A DNA stretch of 64,000 nt from Anthostomella pinea (Eukaryota; Ascomycota; Sordariomycetes; Xylariales; Xylariaceae). The stretch is from assembly GCA_963556695.1 (NCBI GenBank), contig CAUWAG010000007.1:1364001-1428000 (forward strand). The letters run 5' to 3'. A program made the translations under genes and the position numbers. The notes under the pieces were generated by a model, which saw only the letters and a list, made by a program, of their open reading frames with translations, was not told where the DNA came from and ran no database searches. Below, one piece after another: positions 22,338 to 33,981 of this stretch. Numbering within the stretch: position 1 is the first letter of the stretch; each line of letters starts with the position of its first letter.

Positions 22338-24199
22338 CCATGCCCCACCCACCACTCGGCCACCCCCACCACTCGGCCACCCCCACCACTCGGACGCCCA
22401 ACATTAGTGGCACACGCGTAAACATCTACAGCTTCACTTACACCGATATCAGTCGATTCATGGTATTTTCAGCTGCTAAGCGCATCATTCTGATCGTTTT
22501 TGGACGCTCAGTTATCATATCTAGCTGAGCGGCGAGTCTGCCGACCGGAACGGGTCTCTGCAGGGGCTGTAATCTCCTCTTCTTCTAATGAATCCGGGCT
22601 ATTCTCCTCTTCTTTCTCATTACTCAAATCTTTAATAACCACTGGCTGCTCTTTACTGACTGCCAGTATCTCCGGGATACTATTGAACCGTTTATTTGGG
22701 TTAGAGATCTTTCTGCGCTTTTTAGGGCGCATATGCTCCAGTTCTGCCTTCAGACTCTTGATCTTCTGGTCCTTTAACACTATCTCTGCTAATTATTTCT
22801 CAAAAGTAGTGATAACCTTGTGTAGCTTCAACCGAGTGGTTGGGGACTTGTTTCCCTTATATTCATGATCTGCCGGCTATTCTCGGACGTCCGGAGGTCT
22901 TTAGGTTCAGAATTTTTTATCTATTCAGGCTCCGGGGTAGCGGCCTTGTGCCTTTAGATTTCTAGGTATGCCAATGCCTTTCTGTGGCTAATAGGCCAGT
23001 TTCTAGTAATTCTGAAGCCAGCCTGACAATTTTTAACTGTCAGTTCATCATTCTGTGCCTTGGCATAGCATCTAATGAAGTTGATCTTGCCCATAAGGGC
23101 AGCATCAATTAGAGTAACTAACTGAGCGATATACTTGTGGTAAGCAGCCTTCACGGCGTTAAAGGGGCCGTTATCAAGTGGTTAAAGCCCGTAAGAGGTG
23201 TATGCTGGCAGAAAAGATAGCTGTATATTATTCAGGAAGCACATCGTCATGAATCCATCCTAGCGCCAGTGTTAGCTACACATCTATCAATTCCAAGCGG
23301 AACAAAATAAAGAAAATTAAGGGAATTAGTACTCACAGAGATATGGCTCCCGTGTCTATTAAAGAGCAGGGATACCGCTTCAGATTTGTTATCTTCTTGT
23401 GTCTGGTTGGCTTAAGGGATGAAAACACTCTCCAGTCGCCCCACGGCGACTGTGTTATCCGTCCACCCATTATCAGTGCATATATAATGCCAGGAGGCGA
23501 CCTCTCTAAACTCTTTAAGGAATCACTGGACCTGGAGATCTTTTCCTCTTGATTTCTTAGTTACGGCAAAGAAATCTATCTATCCAGTTCTTCCTAACGG
23601 TCTTAGTGATATTGTTCAACTTTGAGGTAGCCTGAACAATAGCCTTGACGGCACTATACGATAAGGCGAGCCCCAATGATTTCTGACAAAGAATCCATTG
23701 GGCTAGGCGTGACTCTTGCTCTTTGGATAGTCTTCTTTTTGACTACTGAGTCTCTTCTTTTGAGGTTTTGCTGTTAATGCAGTCCAATAATATCTGTTTA
23801 GGGATATCCCAATTCTGAGCGGACTTTCGGACTGGCAGTTTGTTATCTGTAACATCTAGTATGGCATCTGCCATAATATCCTCTGTATAAAAAGGCATTT
23901 CGAGAGTCATAATACTATATTGCATACAAAAGAAGAAGACAACCGCTCTATAAAGGGCAAATTTGCGCTTATAAGGGGTAGAAATCACGGGCGGGGGACC
24001 CCCTTATCGCCGGGTCTGGCCAGATTGATCTAGATTGGGATAAAGCCCCCAAAAGGGGCTATTCAATGAACTAACTACGGTGTGAATACCTTCAGAAACG
24101 GCTGGATTTGGTATAAGTGAACATGTTGACTTAATAGGGGGCTACAGCAGTTTTGGTAGTCCGAGTGGTGGGGGTGGCCGAGTGGTGGGTGGACCATGG
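22338..24199 (-). mobile_element. Fot1-like DNA transposon, inactive
   Basis: 1862 bp bounded by TA duplications (22336-22337 and 24200-24201). The terminal inverted repeats begin CCATG and are built from 17-bp units (CCACCCCCACCACTCGG). The left end has one unit more than the right. The inside encodes a decayed transposase on the minus strand. Base composition is shifted towards A/T with many stops, as after RIP. Confidence 0.87.
22508..23898 (-). pseudogene. Fot1-type transposase pseudogene
   Basis: Pieces in order on the minus strand. The HTH N-terminus has MPFYTEDIMADAILDVT (ATG 23898) and SAQNWDIPKQ. A core piece near 23470-23350 has DNGWTDNTVAVGRLESVF, then LLFNRHGSHIS where the family has a DGHGSH box. 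A C-terminal piece near 23154-22954 has NCQAGFRITRNWPI, and RPKKRRKISNPNKRF lies near 22720. The second catalytic Asp is Asn and the next Gly is Arg, both G-to-A. Multiple in-frame stops confirm it is dead. Confidence 0.82.
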
Positions 24200-24442
24200 T
24201 ACCCCTGAAGCATATGAGTCCGAGTCGGCGGTGGGATCGGGCTCGGCAAGGTGTAGAAACTGAGAAACTGCACCGCAGGAGTCATGAGCTCCTGGCCTAT
24301 CGCGGACTGCATCCCCGACGGCAGTGTTGAGAACGGGAAAGGGCTCAGGCTTTTTCTCCAAAGTCAGCCAGTCAGGGTCCACTAGCTTCTGCTGTTTCGT
24401 AGGTGGTGGGCTTACCATCCGTGGCAGTTCACTTGGTGCATA

Positions 24443-24936
24443 ACGGCGGGGGCATATAAATGGGACAGCTCCATATATGGGACAGTTTTCCCACCAAAAT
24501 CTCATTATTACGATTCGTATAACTCGGTCAGTATTAACAGCACGATAATATGATTTGAACAAGAATATTTGCCTCTTTTTTCTCTTTCTTAAGATCTAGC
24601 CGCTCAATGTAATCTATGCTGGATATAAAGTTATGATAGCACGGAGTTTTGCCCTTACTAAATTTTACCTTCCGGGCTGTTGTAAGTCGGGTTTTCCTGA
24701 CCCTTTGGTGGGAACAAGGCATAGTCAGGCTTCTAACAATCACAGCGGCTTAAACTGCTGGTACACCCCTAATAAACCCAAAATCAAAAGAAACACCAAG
24801 AAAAGGCGATTCGAATGCATTACTCACATTATCTAGAGCTTTTATTCCGATAGAGTTATTTGTAAGTGCAACTGTAGTCTTTTGGTGTAAAAACTGTCCC
24901 ATATATGGGGCTGTCCCATTTATATGCCCCCGCCGT
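24443..24936. mobile_element. MITE-like non-autonomous element
   Basis: 494 bp between TA duplications (24441-24442 and 24937-24938). The terminal inverted repeats are about 50 bp and nearly perfect, starting ACGGCGGGGGCATATAAATG and including CCATATATGGGACAGT. The interior has no transposase. A minus-strand stretch near 24740-24560 (PCSHQRVRK, KGKTPCYHNF) resembles the Cys-rich motif seen in some fungal transposon proteins, much decayed. It belongs to a TA-targeting (Tc1-mariner-like) group, but not the same family as the neighbouring Fot1-like element. Confidence 0.85.
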
Positions 24937-27761
24937 TACCGCTTGGAACCTGTTCCAGCGGCACCAAGGTTCAATTTCATCAGCAGACCTTCGGGATACG
25001 CATGATGAAGTCGAGAATAGCGGTGGAGTCGTGTCGTGGAAAAAGGATGACTTGAGAAGATCTCGTTCGTTCTTAAAGCGATGAAATGCTTGCGGAAGTC
25101 GAATTCCGTGACGTCTTTCATCGCAATATATGCCTGGTCGCTGGGCTTTCCGTAATCTTTGAGCGGACGAGCTGGGAAGTGGACAAGTACACTGGTGGAA
25201 CGTGTGCAGTAGATAGTGCACTGCATATATGGAGACTGTACATCGGTCAGAGGACTGCGAGGGCAAGATCTTGAAGCGCAGGTCCGAACATACCTCGCGT
25301 GTACACCCGATAATACATCTACCAACACCACTGGAGTCAAAAATCTTCGTCGTCGCCAGGCACGGGGTTCTTCTCGGAAGGCTCATCGTCCTAAGGCTCA
25401 TCGTCCGAAGGCTTATCGTTACTGGCAGTGTCCTGGCTTGCAGGCAGGCAGGAGCTCCTCTGATGTGTGTGGTGAACTTGGCCATCTACTTCTCACTATC
25501 TCACAAGACAATACTTGCCTGGAACAGTATGTCGAGCTGCTTTCTGGGCAGGGGTCGCAGCTCATCCGGAAAGCCAGGTAAGCATGCAGCATACCCATAG
25601 CCGGAGCGGCGAAATGTCTATCGAATGTCGGCTTGTCGCATTCGTAATACCATCCTTCAAGAGTCTAGAAAGACTCCCAGGCGGCGTCTAAAAAATGTCA
25701 GTCCAAATACAGTGACCAACATGATACATATAACTTACTTTTCACCGCGTTCTTCTGGGCAGGGGTGGTGGCGGCCGTCTCCCATTCGTAGCTGGGTCTT
25801 ATGAAGAAGATCTCCGTGACGTCGGGAAATTCGTCGATGAAGCACTTTGAAGATCCTGACGAAGTCCGCGTGCTCATCGGCGTCAGGCTGATGACCCCCC
25901 AATGATGTTTTGCATGATCCTGCATGTCTGTAGTTGTTGCCGGCGCGCGCGTTGGTGTCGTGCCAGGGCATGGGATATGGCCGTGGACGTCGCACAAGCT
26001 CTCGATCCGGGGACGGTGTTCAACAACATAGGAAAAGGCTCAAGTAAATTTGTTGTTCAGTATATATACCTGTGGACACACAGAAGGTTCACCGTCCAAG
26101 TGTCGCGGTTGGATGGTCCGGTACAGCTGATCATGAACATGGTGGAAAGGGGCCGACGGTATTATTAGGTAAAGAAGGGAAGTACCGAGGACAGCGAAAT
26201 CGGAGTGATCGACGCCATGCCGCGCCGCCGTATAGTCGAGAGATAAATGGTACCAGCCTTGGGACCACGTCTCAGCAAGTGCTGCAGAGAGCTGACTGCG
26301 AGATGGAAGAAAAGTGACATAGAGAGAAGAAACCAAGACCAACTCCCTTCCTTTCCGGACGCATATATGTATTATTTCTCTCAACAACACAGAGTCCCAA
26401 GCCTGATGGCAGGCGTAGGCCGGATACGCAGCCCCGTTTGCAAAACCACGGTGATAGACCGCCGGCCAACGGAAGAAAGCCGCGGAAACAGCTGAGTGCA
26501 ACCTGCATCGAAGTCTCACCCTGAGCCAGACAAGGACCAAGCAGCAAGCAGCAAGCAGAACCCGCAGAAGTATTATGTACCTTGCCGTATATACCATAGT
26601 AGGTGGTCGTTTGCCGGGCGAATGCACACCGGAAGTGCAAACAACCACCAAGACCAAACCAAGCAACCAACGCGCCAGCCTGCAGGCCTACCTGACGTAC
26701 CTGACCTGACACTAGAACGTGCAGCACACAACGCGCAGCAATCCGCAAGGAACACACGCAAGCTCCTTGCGCCCGCCCGCCCGGCCAGACGCTGCATTCA
26801 AAACACGTCATACCAGTGACAGCAGCACCAAGATTCCGGAGTTCCATCTCAGTGCCAACAGCAAGACAGCAAACAAGAACAGAGGCAGACAGCAGACAAC
26901 AGACAGCAGAAGACACAACGCACAACGCACAACGCACAAACCAGCCAACTGCCACGCAGAAGCATGTCTGGCCACAGCCCAACCAAGCAGCCAAGGCAGA
27001 TATGGGGCCGTCCCAAGCCGCCTGACGGAGTGACACAAATAGCAGAAGGCCCAACGCACACATCACATGCAGCAGTCTGTCAACGCAGAGCATGCCTGGT
27101 CCATCCAAGGCAGGCAGATATTGGGGCCCCAAACCGCATGACGCAGAAAACGACGTTCGTCGCGGAAGCTTGCACACCGCTGCAGTCATCAACACCAGAG
27201 GGGAGGGCAGACGAGTTTGGTGCCGGACGACGTACCAGCCGCCCGGTGGGACGCCTTGAATTTACTCATGTGAAGGTGCTGGGTCCGGAGATCAGGACCC
27301 CCTATCCCGTGGATGATGGATGGGCATTGGATCCGGAAGTTGTACGGGCCAAGCGCCCCTCCCGGTATGAGGGCAGCATTGGGATCATAGGCCCTGATCA
27401 ATTGCTGTCCATGTCTAGGTTGGGTCAAGTTGGGATCACCAAGAGATCGTCACGAAGGCAAGAATGAGCACAAGTTTGTGCACAAAAGAGAATAATACGG
27501 TATGTATCATGCAAGGGCTTAACGCCACGTGAATGTGAATGAGCAAAGCCACGGTAGATGCTACGCCGTGGGATGTCAGCCTTGGGCTCATCCACCTCCT
27601 TTTGAGCCAGTACAACCGGATCCGAACATGTATTGCAGCCTTTTTCCTTCGTCGTAGCCCGAGGGTCATCTGCGAAGAAAGCCATGAATATCCACCATAT
27701 TACACTTAGGAATACAGACCCTGGTAGAAGTCAACCCGTCCCATATCTTCCGCATGGAGAA
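24937..27761. other. Region right of the repeats, no intact gene seen
   Basis: Contains the first exon-like part of the broken gene (to 25340). A 15-bp tandem array (AAGGCTCATCGTCCG, three units, 25377-25420) follows. A minus-strand stretch near 25760-25860 contains DEFPDVTEIFFIRPSYEWE, unassigned. Two diverged copies of a roughly 40-bp segment (26993-27032 and 27106-27147) also occur. A long minus-strand Cys/Leu-rich open frame at 26272-27195 looks like a by-product of CA-rich sequence on the plus strand. 27201-27467 (+) is open but unrecognised. Confidence 0.5.
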
Positions 27762-30700
27762 CTACTGGGGTCCACCACCTCTGGATCTCTTAGCGCCGTT
27801 TCCTGCCGCCTCCGAGTCTCCTCTAGGACGTTTGCTTCCAGGCTGGAAACTCTCGGCTGAAGCATTTAGGCTTGCACGACTCTGCTGAGCACCACCACGG
27901 CCTCCGCGATGCGGTCCTCCACCACGTGCACCAACCCGTGGTTGGTTCGGCCCGCTCGGTTTACGAGCTCCGGGCACAGGGAGGCCAGACACCTTTGTAG
28001 GGAGCTGGGATGCCGCTGGTTGTGTGGATGGCTGTGCAGCAGACGTGGTTGCTTGTTGCGGATTCGATTGCGTAGACTGTCCGAACGGGTTGGCGCCTGC
28101 TTGTTGAAATTGCCCTGACTGAGCACCCCCAGCAAATGGATTGCTTGGTAAATGAGCGTGGGTTGTCGCTGCACCAGGTTTTGGTATGGTACTGCTTGCT
28201 GTCGATTTCGCTTCTTGTGAAGCCGGGATTGTGGTCGTATTCGCAGGTTGCGTTGGAGGCACTGCTTCTTGCGTTAGTAATAATGGTGCCATGAGATTGG
28301 GAACACACATACCGGCTGATACGTCGGCTCCAGGCGTGGTCGCTGGTGCAGCTGCCGGTGCTGGCTGCTTAGGTGTTGGCGCCGGTCTCGCATCCTTCGC
28401 GACCGCCCATACTTCTCCGACAGGGCGCTGTGGTGTCTCCTTCGCTGCAGTCTCTACAACGCCCAGCTTAGCATTGGCAGTCCGAGCCCTGTTCTCAGTC
28501 ATGTTAATCTTGAGGTTCATCTTCGATGTAGCAAGCTGAGTCGCCGAGTCTCGCGCCTGAGTCAACTTCAGCTCCCACTCGGACTTGGACGCAGCCTCTT
28601 GCTCCTCCTTCATCTTCTTGATCTCAGCACCGAGCTTATTTTTGACGTTGGTTTGCACGATATTCTTAATAGTCGTGTTCGTGAAGACCAAATCTCGAAT
28701 CGCTTTGTCGTCGAGTTTGTCCAGATCAGCAGAGGTAATGGGCGTCTGTGTCGGAGTTTCAAGCTGAGGTGGCTGAGGTGTGCTGGGAGGTTTGGTTTCA
28801 TTGCTTTCATTGGGAGCACTGGAATGCTCTACATCCCAAATCTTGCGTTCTTGCTCGATGCGCAGCTTGAAGTCAGCATCTAGCCTCTCCTTGTCTTGTC
28901 GCATTGTAGTTCGCTCCTCTTCCATTTGGCTTTTGTACTCATTGAGACGCTTGTTCAAGGTCTCTTTCATCTTGTCGCTTCGCGCTTTTAAGATGGCATC
29001 TTGCTTGTCTTCGAGCTCCTTCACCTTGGCCTCCAGTTCGGTAGCTCTGGCTTCTGCAACAGATATCTTCTCCTGGAGTGATTTGCGTTCATCGTCAGAC
29101 AATGGCGCAAAAGTTTGGTTTTCTTCATGGGAAACCTCTCCATTCTCCATGGTTGCGTATCCGTTGGTCATCTGCATTTGAGCGTTGGAGACAGCTTGAT
29201 CCCTTTCGGCCACAACCGTGTTGAGCTGACCACGGACGTCCTGTAGCTCTTCCTCGACCTTGGCCTTTTGCGATGAGACATTCTCTAATTCCGTGCGTAC
29301 TTCAGATAATTGTGTCTGCAAGTCAGAAACGGTTTGCGCACCGGATGGATCTGTTGGGGCCGCCATTGGAGTTGCGTTTTGCCGCGCTTCCTCTCGGAGG
29401 GCTTCTACTTGAAGCTTGAAGATTGAGATTTGCTCCTCAACCGCAAGCTTCTCCTTTTTAGAAGTCTCCAGATCTTGCTTGGTCGTCGAGAGTTCTCCAT
29501 TGACTTGGTCGAATCTGGCTTGCAGTTGCTCTTTCTCCGCAACCACCTCCTTATTGGCGGCTCCGAGCCGTCTCGACCGCTCTTTAGCCGAATCGATAAG
29601 CTTCTCGCGGTGGACTGCCCACGACGCTTCTTTCTCCTGAATGGACTTCTCAAGCTCTTCGATCTTCTGCTTCAGCGGTGCCTCTGCTTCCTGCAGAGCA
29701 TTTCGTTCCGATTCCAGATTGGCCACTGTTTGCTTGAGCTCCTCCAATTCCGCTGGGTCCGTACGGCCATGCTTCGAGAGGATATCCTCGGTCCGCTGTC
29801 GCCAACGATCACGGTCCTCCTGGAGTTGCTTCATCTCGGCTTCCTTGAAAGCTTGCTGACTCTGAAGTTCTTCGATCTGAGCCTCGAGTGGCTGGATAGA
29901 GGATTCCAATTCTGTCACCTTGGCAGTCTTTTCAGTCAGCTGCGCCTGAGTTTGCCGCGCTTCAGCCCGTAGAACCGAAGAGCTCGCACGGTAAGCGTTA
30001 AGCTCATCCAACTTGCTCATGAGGTCCTTGTGTGCCATGGTACTTCGCTCGTTGTCATCGTGTGATTGACGTTCCTGCTCCAGCTTGAGCCGAGCCTCGT
30101 CGAGCTGAGACTGGGCATATTCGAGCTGCTGTTGCAACCTTCGGCTTTCTTGGGCTTTCAGGTCATACTGGACCTCCAGGATTTCATTTTCGCGCCGGAG
30201 ATGATTGCTCACTTCTCGATATCTGTCCACATCTGAGCTACTGGGTTGAGCTGAAATCGTCTCGAGCGACTCATCGGTCCCAGCTCGAGTCTGCTGCAGC
30301 GCGGAAACCTGTGACGTCACACTCTCAAGTTGCTGGTAGAGCAGCTTATTCTGCGCGTTGGCATCGTCCCGTCGATCTCGAAGTTCTGTGAGCTCGCGCT
30401 CGAATCTTTGCCGTCGCTCGTCCCAGGAGCTTTCGCTCTGTAACAGGGTAGCCTTCGCGGATTCCGCCTCGGCCTTCAAGGATGCTGCAGAGGTCTTCAA
30501 TAGGTTGTATTCGCCTCGAAGATTGGACAGAGTCTTTGCGGTCTCTCCATGTTTCATGACTTCGCTTTCATAAGATTGCTGAGCGTTGGTGGCGATTTCA
30601 GCCTGTGCTCGAAGGTCTTGCTGGTGGAACTGGGTAGAGGCTGTGTAGCGCTCTTCCTCATCCTTGAGGCGCTTGATTTCCTCTTCCAGAATGGCCTTCT

Positions 30701-33700
30701 CTTCCTCGAAGCGGCGAGTGACCTCAGCCTGGGAATCACGCAGCGTCGACAGTTCGCTGTTAGATCTAGTCAACTCGGAAGATAGATCCTCAACCCGCTG
30801 CTCAAGTTCCTTGATCGTGGCGTCCTTGGCGGACAGGGATGCGTCCATCTCTTGCGTATATTGCTCCTGGGTCGAATTCAACCTCTCCAGTTCCTCTTCT
30901 GAGGCCTGGCTCAACTCCTTATACCTCTCAACTTGGGTTTGGGCGTTCTCCAGATGCGACTTGGTCATCTCTAGGTCGCGCTTCAGATCGGTCGCTTCAT
31001 GGATTAGATCCTGAATACGCTCATCGGTGTCACCCTGAGTCGCGCCCTGCTCAGACGCAGCCACCATGAAACCGGGTCTGGGGGTGGGTCGGGGCTGAAG
31101 GCGTTCGGCACGCTCCTCTGCGCTGCGGAGCTGAATCGTCAACTCGTCAACTCTAGTCTGCAGGTGATCCTTGCTTGTCTTGGTGGCAACAAGTTCTTCC
31201 CGGATTTGGCTGAGGTTGGAAGTGAGCTCATCAATTCGCTTCTGGGACTGCTGAGCATCGAACTCCTTTCGAAGCTGCGCCTTCTTGGACTCATCAACCT
31301 CATCGGCCAACTTGCGCTTGGTCGTATTCAACTCGGCCTCGAGGGTGTCGATTTGGCCTTGCAGGCGTCGTTTCGTCTCTGATTCGCTGAGGTCCCGTTC
31401 ATTCTGAAGCGTCTGTTGCGTGGCTAGTAGTCCGTTCAGGCGTGACTTCTCTTGCATCAGATTTTCGTTGTCCTGGCTGAGTCGATCCTGGATGTCCTTC
31501 CAGAGCTTCTTCTCGGCTTTCAAATTTGCGTTCTCACTTCGCATGCTTTCCATCAACCCCTTTGCCTCGACAAGATCCTCGGCTACTTGTTGCGTCCGAA
31601 TATCTTGTTTCGCAGCCGACTCTGACATGGTCTGGTGTCTCTTCTGCAGTTCCTTGTGCTCGTTCTGCAGAGCTGCAAAGTTGGACTGGAGCATTTCGTA
31701 TCGTTCAGATGCGAGGGATAGCTGACTCCTAATTCTAGAGACCTCCGCCTGAAGGGAGTTTCTTTCTGAAGACAGCTTTTCGTTCTGTTCCCTCCACGTC
31801 TTCCGATCAATAGTATGTTCGTTTTGACTTTGGTCGAGATCCTGTCGCAAATTCCGCACTACAGTATCGTACTCAGAACCGCCGTCGTTCATTCCAGAGG
31901 TTTGCTCGATGCTGCTAAGAACGCCGTCCCGAATTGGGTGACCAAGAGCAGATGCAAGATCGTCGGCAGAAGCTCGTGATTCGACTATTCGGCGGAACAT
32001 GTCTCTCTCGTTGGTGATGCTCTCCGTCTTTACTTGGAATCCTTTGAGTGTGTCCTTGAATTCTTCCAACTGTTGCTCTAGGCGGATGCGCTCCTTGTGG
32101 TCCTCGACAGCTTGGTTCTTGGCCGCAATGGCTTCCTCGTTCTCCATTTTCTGGCCAAGTTCGTGGCAAACTTGGAGCAGATGTTCGTTCTTCTCCTGAA
32201 TTTCCTGCAAGTCCTTGAAGACGACTAAGCGCTGGAGTATCATGCTGTTGACGTCAGAAGGCTCATCCGACATCTCGCCTTCAATTTGGCCTCTCTCGAG
32301 CTTTTGGAAGTGCAAGGCCTCCTCGAGTGAGAGCTCATCCATGCCTTTCTCGCGGCAGTGCATATTGAACAGCAGCATTTGGATTTGAGCACTGAGGTCT
32401 CGCAATTGATTGCGCAGAATGGTGATTTCAGCTTGAGCCTGCGACGCTGCACTCTCGGCCTTGCGTGCGGCCTTTTTGGCAGTGTCGCGCTCACGGAAGC
32501 CTTCATCGGAAAGATGTGACATTTTCTTGATTTCTTCCTGAAGTCGTTCGTTCTCCGCGTAAAGCTCCTCGAGTTCCGGGCCTTTGGCTTCCAATTGCTC
32601 AATAACTTCGTCCAATTCCTTTGCGAGATTTTTGCTGCGCTGCTTCTCAGCGTTCAATTGGCCTTTGACCTTGTAGTAGTTGTCTAGTGCTTGTGTGGCC
32701 GTGAGCGAGTTGCGTGACGAGCCTGGCGTTGCAAAGGGGGAGCCGGAGCGATAGGTCGATCCATTCAGTCCGCGGGGAGTCTGGGGGGCAGATCCAGGCT
32801 GGCCAGGTGCAGGCCCAGCAAGCATAGCCTCCAGCCGACCAATCTCGGCTTGTAGCGTATCGTTGGCCTGGGAAAGCTCCTCCTTGTCCAAGTTGACTCT
32901 CGCAAGCTCTTCGTTGATCCGTCGGACTTGGTCTTCGCAATCCCGCTTGACTTGCTCTTCCCTAGCTTCAAGATCTTGAACTCGTTTCTTGTGGAAGTCT
33001 GCGTGTTGTTCCTGCATTTCACGGAGTCTCGTGACAGTGTCCATCTGTTGTCTGAAGTCTTCCTCTCTGCGCCCCGCCGCCTCTTCGAGCTGTTGGATCT
33101 TGGTCAAAGCATCGTCCGCTTTCTTCTGGGCCCCGTCGAGGCGTTGTCGAAGTTGTTGCTCCGTCCGCTTGAGGGACTCAAGGTTCGAAGAGACGTCGTC
33201 ATTCAGGCGCTCCAGCTCCGTGATGCGAGCACCCTTCTCCTTTCGGTATTTGAGTGCTTCGGCCGATTTGGTCTTCAGCTCGTTCTCGTAGAAGTCAGCG
33301 CTGCGTTTGGCCATATCCAGCTGTTGCTGGAGCGCTTGCTCTCGAAACTTGGACGCATTGGCGGTGTTGTTCGCGTTCTGTACAGATTGTTGAAGGGCTT
33401 CGATTTCCTGCTTGAGCTTCAGATTCTTCTGATGTTGCGCCTGCAACTCCTGGGAAAGCTCGTCGTTCCCGGAGGTCTTCTTTTCGATGATAGCGAGAGA
33501 CTCCCGATTTGAGGTTTCTAAGGATGCAATTCGAGCGCGGAGTGTATCTAGCTCAGACTGGGAAGTGGAACTGGAAGACTTGATCGTCTGTAACTCGTTC
33601 TCTAATGACTGTCGCGTTGTCTCTGTTCGCAAGTAAGTATTCGCCCGGCAAAGCTGCGAAAGGATTGAGGCAGATGGTTCAAGGCGTACCTTCTTCCTTC

Positions 33701-33981
33701 AGTTTCTGCCGGATCTCCTCTACATCCTTCAATGCCTTCCTCGCAGTTTCGTTGCTCACATCGCGTTGCGCCTCGGCGCCTCGGACAGAGGTCTCCAGTT
33801 CGACCTCCAACTGAAGCTTCTGGGAGAACATGGCATCGAACTCATGACCCTTCGCGGCTACGGCAGATAGTATGGCATTGACGAGGTCGGTGGTCGGATC
33901 GAAGGCGACGGTGGCGAGGTTCTTCTCGGGCATACCCAGATGGGTAGCCAAGTAGCCCAGGTCCACACCCGCAGCTGCCAT
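27762..33981 (-). CDS. MLP1: Nuclear pore basket nucleoporin Mlp1/TPR
   Basis: Exon 1 is 33981-33690 and the main exon is 33622-27762, joined in phase with a 67-nt intron, for 2050 aa. A second, in-frame 51-nt intron (28312-28262: donor GTATGT, branch ACTAAC, acceptor CAG) is probably also removed, giving 2033 aa. Residues from about 50 to 1,600 are almost continuous coiled coil. A TPR/MLP1-type segment around residues 1,100-1,230 contains WDERRQRFERELTELRDRR and QNKLLYQQLESV. The C-terminus is disordered, Pro/Gln-rich with SNPFAGG, ending in a Gly/Arg-rich basic tail. In the family this is the filament protein of the nuclear basket, acting in mRNA export, surveillance and chromatin tethering. 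The start at 33981 is the first Met consistent with the family N-terminus. Confidence 0.9.
28262..28312 (-). other. Probable in-frame 51-nt intron in MLP1
   Basis: On the minus strand it starts GTATGTGTGT, has ACTAAC 11 nt before the end and finishes AAGCAG. It is a multiple of three without a stop, so the frame stays open whether or not it is spliced. Splicing joins ADVSA to VPPTQP. Retention adds 17 residues, including a Leu-rich stretch out of character with the Pro/Ala-rich surroundings. Confidence 0.65.

Larger units (their letters stand above)
22246..25340 (-). pseudogene. Unrecognised gene interrupted by two transposons
   Basis: Three minus-strand segments, 25340-24937, 24440-24200 and 22335-22246, join exactly in frame when the MITE and the Fot1-like element are removed with one TA each. 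The result is a continuous frame of 245 codons. Before the first insertion it holds FRKHFIALRTNEIF and LMKLNLGAAGTGSKR. Between the elements it holds APSELPRMVSPPP, DPDWLTLEKKPEPFP and AEPDPTADSDSYASG. After the second it holds AQEIIDASNFSSM. It then meets TGA, possibly a RIP product or an intron (GTACGA donor). No family is recognised. Further coding-like text (IDDFHTKYRHEIFECALQ near 22110) suggests it once extended further. Confidence 0.5.

Noticed and set aside
22346..22396. CRISPR-like direct repeats (CCACCACTCGG units)
   Set aside because: Units are adjacent without unique spacers and form the transposon TIR; the organism is a fungus.
24170..24185. tRNA A-box-like GGCCGAGTGGT
   Set aside because: It is part of the Fot1-like TIR unit; no B box or cloverleaf follows.
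26272..27195. 307-codon minus-strand frame rich in Cys and Leu
   Set aside because: Composition is what CA/AAC-rich plus-strand DNA gives in reverse; no motif, no start context, overlapping frames equally open.
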